The notes below the pieces were generated by a model, which worked only from the letters and a program-made list of their open reading frames with translations, was not told the origin of the DNA and made no database searches. 64,000 nucleotides of DNA from Roseibium aquae (GTDB lineage Bacteria > Pseudomonadota > Alphaproteobacteria > Rhizobiales > Stappiaceae): the NCBI RefSeq assembly GCF_008711285.1, contig NZ_VXDC01000002.1:62001-126000 (forward strand). Reading direction: 5' to 3'. Each line of letters begins with the position of its first letter. Within the stretch, counting starts at the first letter, position 1. A program made the position numbers and the translations under genes. This document shows positions 36,053-45,330 of this stretch, piece by piece.

Positions 36053-36559
36053 ATGACCGAGCGGCGCTCCAGCTACGACTATGAAGACTTGCTCGCCTGC
36101 GGCCGCGGCGAGCTGTTTGGCCAAGGCAACGCGCAGTTGCCCCTCCCGCCAATGTTGATGTTCGACCGGATCACCGAGATCTCCGAAACCGGTGGCGAGT
36201 TCGACAAAGGCTTCATTCGAGCGGAATTCGATATCAAACCCGATCTCTGGTTCTTCCCCTGCCACTTTCAGGGAAACCCGATCATGCCGGGCTGTCTCGG
36301 GCTCGATGCCTTGTGGCAGCTGACCGGTTTTCACCTCGGCTGGCAAGGTCTGCCCGGCAAGGGGATGGCCCTGTCCACCGGCGAGGTGAAATTCAAGGGA
36401 ATGGTCACACCAGCCACCAAGCTGGTTGAGTATGGCGTCGATTTCAAACGGATCATGAAGGGCCGCCTCGTGCTGGGCATCGCGGATGGCTGGCTGAAGG
36501 CGGACGGCGAACAAATATACAAGGCAACGGATCTGCGCGTCGGCCTCTCAACCGCCTGA
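36053..36559 (+). CDS. fabA: 3-hydroxydecanoyl-ACP dehydratase/isomerase
   Basis: FabA dehydrates and isomerises the C10 intermediate, the branch point to unsaturated fatty acids. The 168-residue protein has [23 protein letters not shown] with the catalytic His and [13 protein letters not shown] with the catalytic Asp, then [11 protein letters not shown]. The length matches E. coli FabA. fabB follows 122 bp downstream, then fabI: a complete unsaturated fatty-acid module. Confidence 0.98.
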   Translation: MTERRSSYDYEDLLACGRGELFGQGNAQLPLPPMLMFDRITEISETGGEFDKGFIRAEFDIKPDLWFFPCHFQGNPIMPGCLGLDALWQLTGFHLGWQGLPGKGMALSTGEVKFKGMVTPATKLVEYGVDFKRIMKGRLVLGIADGWLKADGEQIYKATDLRVGLSTA

Positions 36560-36681
36560 CGCGGCCAGCAAAACCGGACACCTCCGCCGGCGCTGCGCGT
36601 GAAGCCAGCACCGGCCGGTACGTTATTAAGGGCTTGGCGCTTTTGCCAAAAGCCGAGCCGTTGAAAAATTAGGAGACCGCA

Positions 36682-37905
36682 ATGAGGCGGGTTGTCATCA
36701 CAGGATTGGGGATTGTGTCCTCGATTGGCTCAAACGCTGAGGAAGTCCTCACGAGCCTGAAGGAAGGAAAGTCGGGGATCGAGTTCGCGCCGGACTATCA
36801 GGAACATGGGTTTCGCAGCCAGGTGCATGGCATGCCCCATGTCAACATCCCGGAGCTGATCGACAAGCGGCAACTCCGCTTCATGGGCGATGGCGCGGCC
36901 TATAATTTCATATCGATGCAACAGGCCATCGCTGACAGCGGTCTTGAAGACAGCGATGTGTCCAATCCCCGGACGGGCCTCATCATGGGGTCCGGCGGTC
37001 CATCGACCAAAAACCTTTTCCAGGCCCATCAAATCGTTCTGGAAAAAGGCTCGCCCAAGCGGATGGGACCATTCATGGTCACCCGCGGTATGAGCTCGAC
37101 CAATTCGGCCTGCCTTGCCACCCCCTTCAAGATCAAGGGGATCAACTACTCGATCACCTCCGCCTGCTCGACCTCCGCGCATTGTATCGGAGCCGCTGCG
37201 GAGCAGATCCAGTGGGGCAAGCAGGATATCGTATTCGCCGGCGGCGGCGAGGAGCTGGATTGGACGTTGTCCTGCCTGTTCGACGCCATGGGCGCCATGT
37301 CCTCGAAGTATAACGACACACCGCAAACCGCCTCGCGCGCCTATGACGCCAACCGGGACGGGTTCGTCATCGCCGGCGGCGGCGGCGTGGTTGTTCTGGA
37401 AGAGCTCGAGCACGCCAAGGCGCGCGGCGCCAAGATCTACGCGGAAATAACCGGTTATGCCGCCAATTCGGATGGCTACGACATGGTGGCTCCGTCCGGC
37501 GAAGGCGGTGAACGCTGCATGCGGCTGGCGATCGAGAACCTGGGCGACCGGAAGGTGAACTATATCAACACCCACGGCACCTCGACCCCGGTCGGCGACG
37601 TCGGGGAGATCGAGGCGATCCGCCGGGTGTTCGGCGACGATCAGCCCGTGGCCTCGTCGACCAAATCGCTGACCGGTCACAGTCTGGGCGCGACGGGCGT
37701 TCAGGAAGCGATCTATTGCCTGCTGATGCTTCAGAACGACTTCGTGACCGCGTCGGCCAACATCCAAGAGCTCGATCCCGCTCTGCACAAAGACGAGATC
37801 GCCACAACCCGCATCGACAATGCCGGACTGGATACCGTTCTTTCCAACAGCTTCGGCTTTGGCGGCACGAATGCCTCCCTGGTCCTGTCGCGATACCTAG
37901 GCTGA
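36682..37905 (+). CDS. fabB: Beta-ketoacyl-ACP synthase I
   Basis: FabB elongates unsaturated acyl-ACPs after FabA. The 407-residue thiolase-fold enzyme has N-terminal [16 protein letters not shown], the nucleophile Cys in [13 protein letters not shown] (about residue 162), His in [12 protein letters not shown], the Lys in [14 protein letters not shown] with the second His, and a C-terminal [15 protein letters not shown] good GGAG ribosome site (TTAGGAGACCGC) precedes the ATG. fabI starts 10 bp after its stop. Confidence 0.98.
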   Translation: MRRVVITGLGIVSSIGSNAEEVLTSLKEGKSGIEFAPDYQEHGFRSQVHGMPHVNIPELIDKRQLRFMGDGAAYNFISMQQAIADSGLEDSDVSNPRTGLIMGSGGPSTKNLFQAHQIVLEKGSPKRMGPFMVTRGMSSTNSACLATPFKIKGINYSITSACSTSAHCIGAAAEQIQWGKQDIVFAGGGEELDWTLSCLFDAMGAMSSKYNDTPQTASRAYDANRDGFVIAGGGGVVVLEELEHAKARGAKIYAEITGYAANSDGYDMVAPSGEGGERCMRLAIENLGDRKVNYINTHGTSTPVGDVGEIEAIRRVFGDDQPVASSTKSLTGHSLGATGVQEAIYCLLMLQNDFVTASANIQELDPALHKDEIATTRIDNAGLDTVLSNSFGFGGTNASLVLSRYLG

Positions 37906-37915
37906 GGAGATCTTC

Positions 37916-38731
37916 ATGTCCGGTTTAATGAAAGGCAAGCGCGGTCTCGTCATGGGGGTCGCCAACGACCACTCGATTGCCTGGGGCATCGCCAAAACAC
38001 TGGCAGACCACGGGGCGGACCTCGCCTTCACCTATCAGGGCGAAGCCTTCGGGCGGCGCACGAAGCCTCTGGCCGATTCGGTTGGATCCAAAATCCTGCT
38101 GCCTTGCGATGTCGAGGATATTTCCTCCGTCGATGCGGTGTTCGAGACACTGCAGGAGGAATGGGGAAGCATTGATTTTCTCGTGCATGCCATCGCCTTT
38201 TCCGACAAGTCAGAACTGCGCGGAAAATACGCTGACACGTCACGGGAAAACTTCATCCGCACGATGGTGATCTCGTGTTTCTCGTTCACCGAAATCGCAA
38301 AGCGGGCGGCCGAACTGATGACCAATGGCGGATCCATGGTCACCTTGACCTATGGCGGATCTACCCGCGTGATGCCGAACTACAACGTGATGGGTGTCGC
38401 CAAGGCCGCGCTGGAAAGCTCGGTCCGCTATCTCGCCGTCGACTACGGCCATCGCAACATCCGCGTGAACGCCCTTTCGGCAGGCCCGGTGAGAACACTT
38501 GCGGGGTCCGGTGTCTCGGACGCTCGCCTGATGTTCAATTATCAGAAGCGCAATGCCCCGCTTGGCCGGACGGTATCACTGGACGAAATCGGGGGAACCG
38601 GGCTTTACCTCCTATCGGATTTGTCCGGCGGTGTGACCGGTGAAGTTCATTTCGTCGATAGCGGCTACAACATCATTTCCATGCCGCATCTGGACGAATT
38701 GAAAGTGCAGGAACGCGCAAAAGCGGACTAA
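37916..38731 (+). CDS. fabI: Enoyl-ACP reductase (NADH)
   Basis: FabI reduces enoyl-ACP in the last step of each elongation cycle. The 271-residue short-chain dehydrogenase has GLVMGVANDHSIAWGIAK (the nucleotide loop of the FabI subtype), LVHAIAFSDKSEL, LTYGGSTRVMPNYNVMGVAK giving the Tyr-x6-Lys pair, and SAGPVRTLAGSGV. It is the third gene of fabA-fabB-fabI. A hairpin about 100 bp downstream probably ends the operon. Confidence 0.97.
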   Translation: MSGLMKGKRGLVMGVANDHSIAWGIAKTLADHGADLAFTYQGEAFGRRTKPLADSVGSKILLPCDVEDISSVDAVFETLQEEWGSIDFLVHAIAFSDKSELRGKYADTSRENFIRTMVISCFSFTEIAKRAAELMTNGGSMVTLTYGGSTRVMPNYNVMGVAKAALESSVRYLAVDYGHRNIRVNALSAGPVRTLAGSGVSDARLMFNYQKRNAPLGRTVSLDEIGGTGLYLLSDLSGGVTGEVHFVDSGYNIISMPHLDELKVQERAKAD

Positions 38732-38827
38732 GGAAGTTTGAACAGGCGAGGCGCAAAAGCCCGGTTTCGGGCCGCCCCGCCGTTCAGCCCGGCGGTCCAT
38801 AGGAAGCTTTTTTGCGGATGCGCAGAA

Positions 38828-38853
38828 GCCTTTGGAAACCAAAGGCCTGTTTT
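38828..38853 (+). terminator. Probable terminator of the fabABI operon
   Basis: GCCTTTGG-AAA-CCAAAGGC is a perfect 8-bp stem with a 3-base loop, followed by CTGTTTTG. It lies 97 bp after fabI and 24 bp before the end of the convergent SH3 protein gene. Confidence 0.65.
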
Positions 38854-38876
38854 GACAGCCTGTGCGTCTTTTGTGG

Positions 38877-39464
38877 CTAATCGACCAATTCGTCCGGATA
38901 CACTCCGAACAACCGGGTTTGATCCATCCAGCCATCGAAATTGTCGCCATTGACCCGGCACCAACCACCCGCGCATTCGCTCACGCTGACAAGAACGAAA
39001 GGCTCAAGTTCAGCAACGATTTGGGCATCGGATCGCGAGCGCGCCCGCAGCGGTGTCCGCACGCCTTCTTCCCAGGGTGTGACCAGCGCGGTGCGCCGGC
39101 CGGACAGCAACGAGTGGAAAACCCATCCCTCATTTCCTTCCCAGTCCCGAATCCGGCGCCAATTATCGAATTCCTGGATGATTTCCACCGGCAAGCCGGC
39201 CTTGACGAATGTCCAGACAATGTCGTGGGCGCGCTCCGGCCCGTTCCGGACGTTCACCCGATCAGATTTGAGGCTCACAAAGCGGGGAAGGGGCAATCCG
39301 CTGGGGCCCGTCTCTGAGGTCTGCGCATGCGGCACCGCTGGAAAGGCCAAAAAAGCGGCAAGACAAAGAATACCCCAAAACCGTTTCACCCTCGAAAAAC
39401 TCCATCCTGGCATGTTAATCATGTGTCCAACTGTTCTTGCGGCGGTTTGTCTGGCATCACCCAT
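38877..39464 (-). CDS. Secreted SH3-domain protein
   Basis: ATG 39464 has AAAGGG 6 bases upstream and gives 195 residues; ATG 39422 is an alternative. A signal peptide core (GILCLAAFLAFPAVPHAQ) follows a long basic start. The mature part has two bacterial-SH3-like repeats: FVSLKSDRVNVRNGPE...IVWTFVKAGLPVEIIQEFDNWRRI with GNEGWVFHSLLSGRR, then a second one ending WCRVNGDNFDGWMDQTRLFG. Such periplasmic SH3 proteins (DUF1058-like) are common in Alphaproteobacteria and thought to bind the cell wall. It precedes a divergent dehydrogenase. Confidence 0.85.
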   Translation of the reverse strand: MGDARQTAARTVGHMINMPGWSFSRVKRFWGILCLAAFLAFPAVPHAQTSETGPSGLPLPRFVSLKSDRVNVRNGPERAHDIVWTFVKAGLPVEIIQEFDNWRRIRDWEGNEGWVFHSLLSGRRTALVTPWEEGVRTPLRARSRSDAQIVAELEPFVLVSVSECAGGWCRVNGDNFDGWMDQTRLFGVYPDELVD

Positions 39465-39659
39465 ATAGAGCCCTTTCATCAAGTGCCAGCATGCCCGTTG
39501 CGGCCCGGGATGACCAGAGACCGTTGATCGAGCGTCCACTTGTTTCTGCCGTCTCATCTGCTAAGGAAAAGACCTTGGGAAACGTTGCGCTTATCGGCTA
39601 GCGCCGTTTGGAGGAAGGGCTGACTCGTCAGCTTGCACAGGAAGCACAAGGCGTAAAGC

Positions 39660-40646
39660 ATGGTCAAGAAAAAGCCTGTTGTCGTGGTGACCCGGAAACT
39701 GCCGGACGTGGTTGAAACACGCATGCGGGAGTTGTTCGAGACACGGCTTAATGAGTCCGACCGGCCTTTCAGCCAAGCCGAACTGGTGGAAGCTGTGAAG
39801 ACCGCCGACGTGTTGGTTCCGACCGTCACCGACCGTGTGGACGCCTCGGTCCTGTCTCAAGCCGGTGAGCGCCTGAAACTCATCGCGAATTTCGGAAATG
39901 GCGTCGACAATATCGACGTGGTGACAGCAAACAACCGCGGCATCAACGTAACCAACACGCCGGGGGTTCTGACCGAAGACACCGCCGACATGACGATGGC
40001 GCTCATGCTTGGCGTTCCACGGCGCCTCGCCGCGGGCATCAAGGCCCTGGAACATGGCGAATGGGCGGGCTGGTCGCCAACCTGGATGCTCGGCCACAGG
40101 ATCTGGGGCAAGCGGCTCGGAATTGTCGGCATGGGCCGGATTGGCCAGGCTGTAGCCCGCAGAGCTAAAGCCTTTGGCATGTCCATCCACTATCACAACC
40201 GGCGCCGGGTCGCCCCGGAAACGGAAGAGCAACTGGAAGCCACCTATTGGGAAAGCCTGGACCAGATGCTGGCCCGCATGGACGTCGTGTCCATCCACTG
40301 TCCGCACACGCCAGGCACGTTCCATCTTCTGTCCGCCCGCAGATTGAAGCTGATGAAGCCGGAAGCCTATGTGGTGAACACGGCCCGGGGCGAGGTGATC
40401 GACGAAAACGCCCTGATCCGCATGCTGGAAGCCGGAGAACTCGCCGGTGCCGGCCTGGATGTGTTCGAACACGAACCGGCCGTTAATCCGAAACTCGTCA
40501 AACTCGAGAACGTGGTCCTGCTGCCGCATATGGGATCCGCCACGATGGAGGGCCGGATCGAGATGGGCGAAAAAGTCATCATCAATATCAAGACATTCAT
40601 GGACGGCCACCGGCCGCCGGACAGGGTTCTTCCTTCGATGCTCTGA
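39660..40646 (+). CDS. D-2-hydroxyacid dehydrogenase (glyoxylate/hydroxypyruvate reductase type)
   Basis: A 328-residue NAD(P)-dependent enzyme that interconverts D-2-hydroxyacids and 2-oxoacids. The substrate-domain start is KKPVVVVTRKLPDVVE; the Rossmann loop is LGIVGMGRIGQAVARRA with a basic NRRR after the second strand, which suggests NADPH use. The catalytic Arg is in VNTARGEVID, the Glu follows in DVFEHEP, and the His is in LLPHMGSAT. Glyoxylate/hydroxypyruvate reductase (GhrB/GyaR-like) is the best guess. It stands alone, convergent with dnaQ. Confidence 0.9.
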   Translation: MVKKKPVVVVTRKLPDVVETRMRELFETRLNESDRPFSQAELVEAVKTADVLVPTVTDRVDASVLSQAGERLKLIANFGNGVDNIDVVTANNRGINVTNTPGVLTEDTADMTMALMLGVPRRLAAGIKALEHGEWAGWSPTWMLGHRIWGKRLGIVGMGRIGQAVARRAKAFGMSIHYHNRRRVAPETEEQLEATYWESLDQMLARMDVVSIHCPHTPGTFHLLSARRLKLMKPEAYVVNTARGEVIDENALIRMLEAGELAGAGLDVFEHEPAVNPKLVKLENVVLLPHMGSATMEGRIEMGEKVIINIKTFMDGHRPPDRVLPSML

Positions 40647-40734
40647 ACAAGAGTATCGATATCGTGCCCGGCGTCACGACAATGTTCGTTCCTGGGATCC
40701 GCCTTCAAATCGCCGGCGGTCCGGGCGGATCAGG

Positions 40735-41454
40735 CTAGAGGCCGTATTTTTTCCAGATCGCATCATCGCCCATTCCAGCGATGAAGGCGGCATGCGCCTT
40801 TGCCTCCGCCTCGCTGATGAGGCAGCGAAGCGGGGTGGGGCGGGATTTGGCATTGAACTTCAACAGGACACCTGGCTCAAGCTCGGCGCTGGACCCGGTT
40901 TCTCCAGCTTCCTCCGTCTCCATGACCAGACCGAGCGCTGTCTGACGGCCCCCGATCAGTTCAAGATAGACTTCCGCCAGGATTTCGGCATCGAGCAGGG
41001 CGCCGTGTTTCACCCGCCTGGAGTTGTCGATGTTGTAGCGCGAGCAGAGCGCGTCGAGCGAGTTAGGCCCGGTCGGATGTTTGCGCCGTGCCAAAGCGAG
41101 GGTGTCGATGACCTGACTGTCGGGAATGATCGGCCGGCCAGCCCGCTCCAGCTCCATGTTGATGAAGCCCATATCGAAAGCCGCATTGTGAATGACCAGC
41201 GTTCCATCACCAACGAATGCGAGAAACTCGTCCACGACTTCGGCGAATTTTGGCTTGTCGGAGAGAAACTCCTCGGACAAGCCATGCACGCGGAAGGCTT
41301 CTTCCGGCATATCCCGTTCCGGGTTAATGTAAAGATGGCAGATGTTTCCGGTCGGTATGTGATTGATCAGCTCCACGCCGCCGATTTCGACCAGGCGGTC
41401 TCCCCCACGCGGATTAAGACCCGTCGTTTCAGTATCGAAGGAAATCTCTCGCAT
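40735..41454 (-). CDS. dnaQ: DNA polymerase III epsilon subunit (proofreading exonuclease)
   Basis: DnaQ is the 3'-to-5' exonuclease of the replicase. The 239-residue protein has the DEDDh motifs: Exo I FDTETTGLNP, Exo II VIHNAAFDMGFIN and Exo III with HGALLDAEILAEVY. It has the C-terminal extension that binds the alpha subunit. In Rhizobiales it usually follows coaE directly; here a small plus-strand gene and about 550 bp separate them, so dnaQ may have its own promoter in 41455-41643. Confidence 0.97.
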   Translation of the reverse strand: MREISFDTETTGLNPRGGDRLVEIGGVELINHIPTGNICHLYINPERDMPEEAFRVHGLSEEFLSDKPKFAEVVDEFLAFVGDGTLVIHNAAFDMGFINMELERAGRPIIPDSQVIDTLALARRKHPTGPNSLDALCSRYNIDNSRRVKHGALLDAEILAEVYLELIGGRQTALGLVMETEEAGETGSSAELEPGVLLKFNAKSRPTPLRCLISEAEAKAHAAFIAGMGDDAIWKKYGL

Positions 41455-41643
41455 TGTCCGACCCGTTCACAAAGATGAGGCCACTCTGCCCCATAGAGAG
41501 CCGGGTGCAAGGGATAGAACCCCTTTTCCCCGATCTTCGCGCAGCTCAAATCGAAGGCCAACAGTTGAGACGTGCTCCGTCGTCTTGTGACCCTTCGAAA
41601 TGACAGGCATCATTCATCTCTATTTCGGGTGGAGATTTTGACG

Positions 41644-41997
41644 ATGCGATCATTTTCGATGTTTGGTGTTTTTGCGGTTCTTGCCATCGTGAACGAGCCA
41701 GCTCCGGTCGCCGGAGCCGAAACACATGAGGGCACCTGCTCGCTGATTTCCGGGAACACACTCGTTGTGGAGCCATGCTCTATCAGGGTCTCCGCGAACG
41801 CGTTCTCCGCGACCTATGTTCTGGAATGGAAAAGCGGACACAAGACAATCATGAAGCTGCATAGTGATGGAAACACCGTCAACGGCGAACCGGCTTTGCA
41901 AGTTCGAGCTCCGGCGGATGTAATGGCGAAGTCCGAATGTTTCGAGCAAACCACCTACCGTGACATCTATTGTAGCTTCATTCCCGGGATCCAGTAG
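41644..41997 (+). CDS. Small secreted protein, 117 residues
   Basis: ATG 41644 follows a GGTGGAG site. Residues 1-25 form a signal peptide (MFGVFAVLAIVNEPAPVAGA). The mature part is about 92 residues, beta-rich, with four cysteines (in EGTCSLIS, VEPCSIRV, KSECFEQT and IYCSFIP) that could form two disulfides. It contains YVLEWKSGHKTIMKLHSDG. I do not recognise the family. It lies on the opposite strand inside the otherwise conserved coaE-dnaQ junction and is convergent with coaE (8-bp gap), so it is probably an insertion. Confidence 0.7.
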   Translation: MRSFSMFGVFAVLAIVNEPAPVAGAETHEGTCSLISGNTLVVEPCSIRVSANAFSATYVLEWKSGHKTIMKLHSDGNTVNGEPALQVRAPADVMAKSECFEQTTYRDIYCSFIPGIQ

Positions 41998-42005
41998 ACC
42001 TCTTG

Positions 42006-42593
42006 TCAAGGCAGGGGAGCCAACGCCCGCAAGACCGCAACAACGGACCGGCGCGCAGCTTCGATGCCATGGCCCGTGTCGATCACGAAATGCGCACGGC
42101 GCCGTTTCTCCGCGTCCGGCATCTGACGCGCCCGGATGCTCTCAAACCGGTCTTCGTTCATACCGGGACGGGCCAATACGCGGGCTTTCTGGATGTCGGC
42201 CGCGGCGCTGACCACCACGACGACATCGACCCGCGCTTCACCGCCGGTTTCCAGCAAGAGGGGGATATCAAGAAGGACCGCACGGCGACGGCCAGCAGCC
42301 GCGCGCGCCAGAAAAGCGCGTTCCTCCTCGCGAACCATGGGATGAACAATGGCTTCAAGCCGTTTCAAAGCCTCGTGTTTGCCCAAAACATAAGGTGACA
42401 ACTTGGAGCGATTAACGATCCCGTTCTCGACGGTACCGGGGAAGGCGGCCTCGATCAAAGGGGCCGCACGGCCGGCATAAAGACAATGGACGGTCGCGTC
42501 GGCATCGTGCGCAGGTACACCCTGGTCGGCAAACAGCTTGGCGGTGGTCGACTTGCCCATGCCGATCGAACCGGTCAGGCCGATCTTGATCAC
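42006..42593 (-). CDS. coaE: Dephospho-CoA kinase
   Basis: CoaE phosphorylates the ribose 3'-OH in the last step of CoA synthesis. The 195-residue protein has the P-loop [17 protein letters not shown], the dephospho-CoA-binding [20 protein letters not shown] and [13 protein letters not shown]. It starts with GTG, which overlaps the aroE stop (GTGA). It is the last gene of the ppsR-maf-aroE-coaE transcript. Confidence 0.96.
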   Translation of the reverse strand: MIKIGLTGSIGMGKSTTAKLFADQGVPAHDADATVHCLYAGRAAPLIEAAFPGTVENGIVNRSKLSPYVLGKHEALKRLEAIVHPMVREEERAFLARAAAGRRRAVLLDIPLLLETGGEARVDVVVVVSAAADIQKARVLARPGMNEDRFESIRARQMPDAEKRRRAHFVIDTGHGIEAARRSVVAVLRALAPLP

Positions 42594-43435
42594 GGCGCAT
42601 CCCCCAGATCCCGTAAAACCAGGGCGCGCAAGTCGCTGTCTACTTCAGGCCGCATGCCGAACCATTTCTCAAATCCAGGCGCGGCCTGATGGAGAAGCAT
42701 ACCCAGCCCATCGACCGTCGGGTTCCCGCGCGCTTTGGCCTGTTTCAGAAGATTGGTCTCCAGCGGGGCGTACACGATGTCGGTGACCAGTGCATGATTT
42801 GGCAACCGCCCCAGATCGATTTCAAGCGCCGGTTTTCCCTGCATTCCAAGCGCCGTCGTGTTCACCAGAAGATCGGCTTGTCCAAGAATTTCCCACAATC
42901 TGTCCCAGGGAACGGCTTTCGTACCGGAACCAAAATGCTCCGATATTAGCTGGGCCTTTTCAAAGGTCCGGTTGACGATATGCACATCTGTGAATTTCCG
43001 TTGCAAAAGCGCCCATACGATTGCACGGGCTGCGCCCCCAGCACCAAGAACCACAGCGGTTTTCCGGTTTTCATCCCAACCCGGCGACCATTGGTCCAGG
43101 TTTCCCAGAAAGCCGAGCCCATCGGTATTCGCACCGCACAGACGGCCGTTGTTATCCAGCCAAAGCGTGTTCGCCGCGCCCATCGCCTGAGCCGCCTGAT
43201 CGAGTTCATCACAGGCCTTGGCCGCGATTTCCTTGTGCGGCACCGTTACATTGCAGCCGACAAGTCCGGAACTCCTGAACTGGGAATAAAACCGTTCCGC
43301 ATCCTCGGGAGGTACGGCGCAAGGGATATAGGATCCCTCCAAACCATGCTTTTCCAGCCAGTATCCGTGAATGAGGGGAGACCGGGAGTGAGCGACGGGC
43401 CACCCGGTTACGGCTGCTTTCGGACCAGCAGTCAT
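42590..43435 (-). CDS. aroE: Shikimate dehydrogenase
   Basis: AroE reduces 3-dehydroshikimate with NADPH. The 281-residue protein has the substrate motif [16 protein letters not shown], the catalytic Lys in [16 protein letters not shown], the Asp in [13 protein letters not shown], the dinucleotide loop [15 protein letters not shown] with NRTFEKA after it, and a C-terminal [18 protein letters not shown]. It overlaps maf and coaE by 4 bp on each side, so the three are translationally coupled. Confidence 0.97.
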   Translation of the reverse strand: MTAGPKAAVTGWPVAHSRSPLIHGYWLEKHGLEGSYIPCAVPPEDAERFYSQFRSSGLVGCNVTVPHKEIAAKACDELDQAAQAMGAANTLWLDNNGRLCGANTDGLGFLGNLDQWSPGWDENRKTAVVLGAGGAARAIVWALLQRKFTDVHIVNRTFEKAQLISEHFGSGTKAVPWDRLWEILGQADLLVNTTALGMQGKPALEIDLGRLPNHALVTDIVYAPLETNLLKQAKARGNPTVDGLGMLLHQAAPGFEKWFGMRPEVDSDLRALVLRDLGDAP

Positions 43436-44025
43436 CGTTCCAACATTCCCTGATTTCGCAGTTCTTCAAGTAGAGGCAGAAGCGGCAGACCGAGAATGGT
43501 GAAATAGTCCCCGTCGATTTTCTCGAACAACTGAATGCCGAGGCCCTCCAGTTGGTAGGCACCAACACTGGAGAGCACCGCATCGCCTGCCGCCGCCAGA
43601 TAATGACCCACGAATTGCGGGGAATAGGAACGCATGGTCAGCCGGGCAACGGAGACATGGCGCCAGATCGTTTCTCCATCCTTGGCAAGGACCACGGCGG
43701 ACAGAAGTTCGTGGGACTTGCCCGAAAACTCGAGAAGCTGGCGGCGGGCGGCAGGCATATCGTCCGGTTTGGTCCGGCGGCCCCCTTCGAAGGCAAGGAT
43801 CTGATCCGCTCCGATGACCAGATCATGCGGCCGGCGGGCACTGACATCCTGCGCTTTCGCTTCGGCGAGGATCGCTGCCAGATCTTCAGGCGGAAATCCC
43901 GCCTTCAGCAGTGGGTCTTCGATTGCCCGCTCATCGACCTGAGCAGGGTCGGTTTCAAATGCAAGACCGGCATTCGCGAGCAGTTCAGCGCGGATCCGGC
44001 TCCCGCTTGCAAGGACAAGTGACAT
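43432..44025 (-). CDS. maf: Maf-family nucleotide pyrophosphatase
   Basis: Maf proteins hydrolyse non-canonical nucleoside triphosphates or m7GTP/dTTP/UTP to monophosphates. The 197-residue protein has [19 protein letters not shown], the EPxK-equivalent region, the catalytic Asp in VIGADQIL, a [22 protein letters not shown] segment and [28 protein letters not shown]. Its form is closest to the YceF-type subgroup, so m7GTP is a possible substrate. It lies 26 bp after ppsR. Confidence 0.93.
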   Translation of the reverse strand: MSLVLASGSRIRAELLANAGLAFETDPAQVDERAIEDPLLKAGFPPEDLAAILAEAKAQDVSARRPHDLVIGADQILAFEGGRRTKPDDMPAARRQLLEFSGKSHELLSAVVLAKDGETIWRHVSVARLTMRSYSPQFVGHYLAAAGDAVLSSVGAYQLEGLGIQLFEKIDGDYFTILGLPLLPLLEELRNQGMLER

Positions 44026-44051
44026 CGGGGAGATTCCGATCGATTGGAGAT

Positions 44052-44900
44052 TTAGGCTTGGCTTTCCATAGGGCTACGCGCTTTGAAGGCCTTGTACAAG
44101 GTCAGGATCTCTGCAGCCGTTTCCTCGACCGACCGCCGGGTGACGTCGATCAGTGGCCATCCGAACTCGGAGCACAGACGCCTTGTCATGGTGATTTCCG
44201 ATGCAATTTCCTTCCGGTCCACATAGGTGTCCGTATACCCATCGGAATTCAGGGACAAAACCCGGTTCCGGCGGATCTGCTGAATGCGTTCGACAGATGC
44301 GATCAATCCGACAATCAAAGGCTTCTTCAGCGCCTTCACATGGGGCGACAATTCGATGCCGGGCACCAGTGGCACGTTGGCAGCCTTGATGCCGCGGTTC
44401 GCAAGATAAATGCAGGTCGGTGTCTTGGATGTCCGCGAAATTCCCACGAGGACAATATCGGCGGTCTCCAGGTCGTTCCAGTCCTGACCATCGTCGTGCA
44501 TCATGGTGTAGTTCAGCGCTTCCATGCGTTTGAAATACTCAGCATCCAGTTCGTGCTGCCCTCCGACCCGGGGTGTTTGCGCGACATTGAGATACGACTG
44601 AAATACCGCGAACACGGGATCGAGGATATTGACCGCAGGGACCCCCACATTGCGGCATTTGGCCTCCAAGCGGCCTGCGACCTCCGGATCGACAAGGGTG
44701 TAAAGCACGATCCCGGGCGCCGCCTCGATTTCACTGATCACCCGGTCCAGCTGCTTTTGCGTGCGAACCAGCGGATAGACGTGTTCGATCGACTGAACGT
44801 TGTCGTATTGCACGGTGGCTGCGCGCGAAACGGTCATCAGTGTTTCGCCGGTTGAATCGGACACCAGATGGAGATGAAAATAGTGTTTCGAGTTTCGCAC
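44052..44900 (-). CDS. ppsR: Bifunctional kinase/pyrophosphorylase (DUF299, PPDK/PEP synthase regulator)
   Basis: This family switches pyruvate phosphate dikinase or PEP synthase on and off by ADP-dependent phosphorylation and phosphate-dependent dephosphorylation of a threonine. The 282-residue protein has [39 protein letters not shown], the P-loop-like [21 protein letters not shown] and [16 protein letters not shown]. Given the common presence of PpdK in Rhizobiales, PPDK is the likely target. The Caulobacter homologue (RP001) flanks oriC on the side opposite hemE, exactly as here. Confidence 0.95.
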   Translation of the reverse strand: MRNSKHYFHLHLVSDSTGETLMTVSRAATVQYDNVQSIEHVYPLVRTQKQLDRVISEIEAAPGIVLYTLVDPEVAGRLEAKCRNVGVPAVNILDPVFAVFQSYLNVAQTPRVGGQHELDAEYFKRMEALNYTMMHDDGQDWNDLETADIVLVGISRTSKTPTCIYLANRGIKAANVPLVPGIELSPHVKALKKPLIVGLIASVERIQQIRRNRVLSLNSDGYTDTYVDRKEIASEITMTRRLCSEFGWPLIDVTRRSVEETAAEILTLYKAFKARSPMESQA

Positions 44901-45330
44901 GGTGTCATCCCCAGGCCTGTTGATGATTTGGGTCTAACGATCTCACCGGCCCGTTGGAGGCGGAATTTATGCCCACTTGGCCAAATTTATGAACAGATCG
45001 TAAACGCGTGAACAGCTTCCCCGAAACGGTTCGGAACTGGTGTGGATTAACATAGCCGATGGAATTAATCGACAGGTTCTCCACTGAGGTCAAAATCGTT
45101 AACGGAAGGTTAACAACTCCATAAACTATTGCAGATAGGTGCTTTTGCGGGTTATCGACTCTTGGGGATGATAACTTGTCCAGAAAATAGGTAGAGTTTT
45201 CAGATCTGGAATTTGATCGTCGCCGTGTGTGGATAAGGAAGGATCCTTGTAATCCACGCACAATAAGAAAAAACAGATTCAAATATAGAATCTTGTTTTA
45301 AGAGGGATTGGTGAGAAAGGGATCGTCTGT
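44901..45330. other. oriC: Candidate chromosomal replication origin (oriC)
   Basis: This 430-bp gap is clearly more AT-rich than its surroundings. It holds a perfect DnaA box TGTGGATAA (45228-45236) and one-mismatch TGTGGATTA (45041-45049). Weaker matches are TTCTCCACT (45077-45085), TTATCGACT (45152-45160) and TAATCCACG (45250-45258). There is a perfect CtrA motif, TTAA-CGGAAGG-TTAA (45099-45113). The hemE-proximal end (about 45260-45305) is very AT-rich, with an inverted repeat AGATTC-N7-GAATCT (45275-45293), fitting an unwinding element. oriC lies between hemE and this DUF299 gene in Caulobacter and next to hemE in Sinorhizobium. The region also has to contain the hemE and ppsR promoters. 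Confidence 0.8.
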
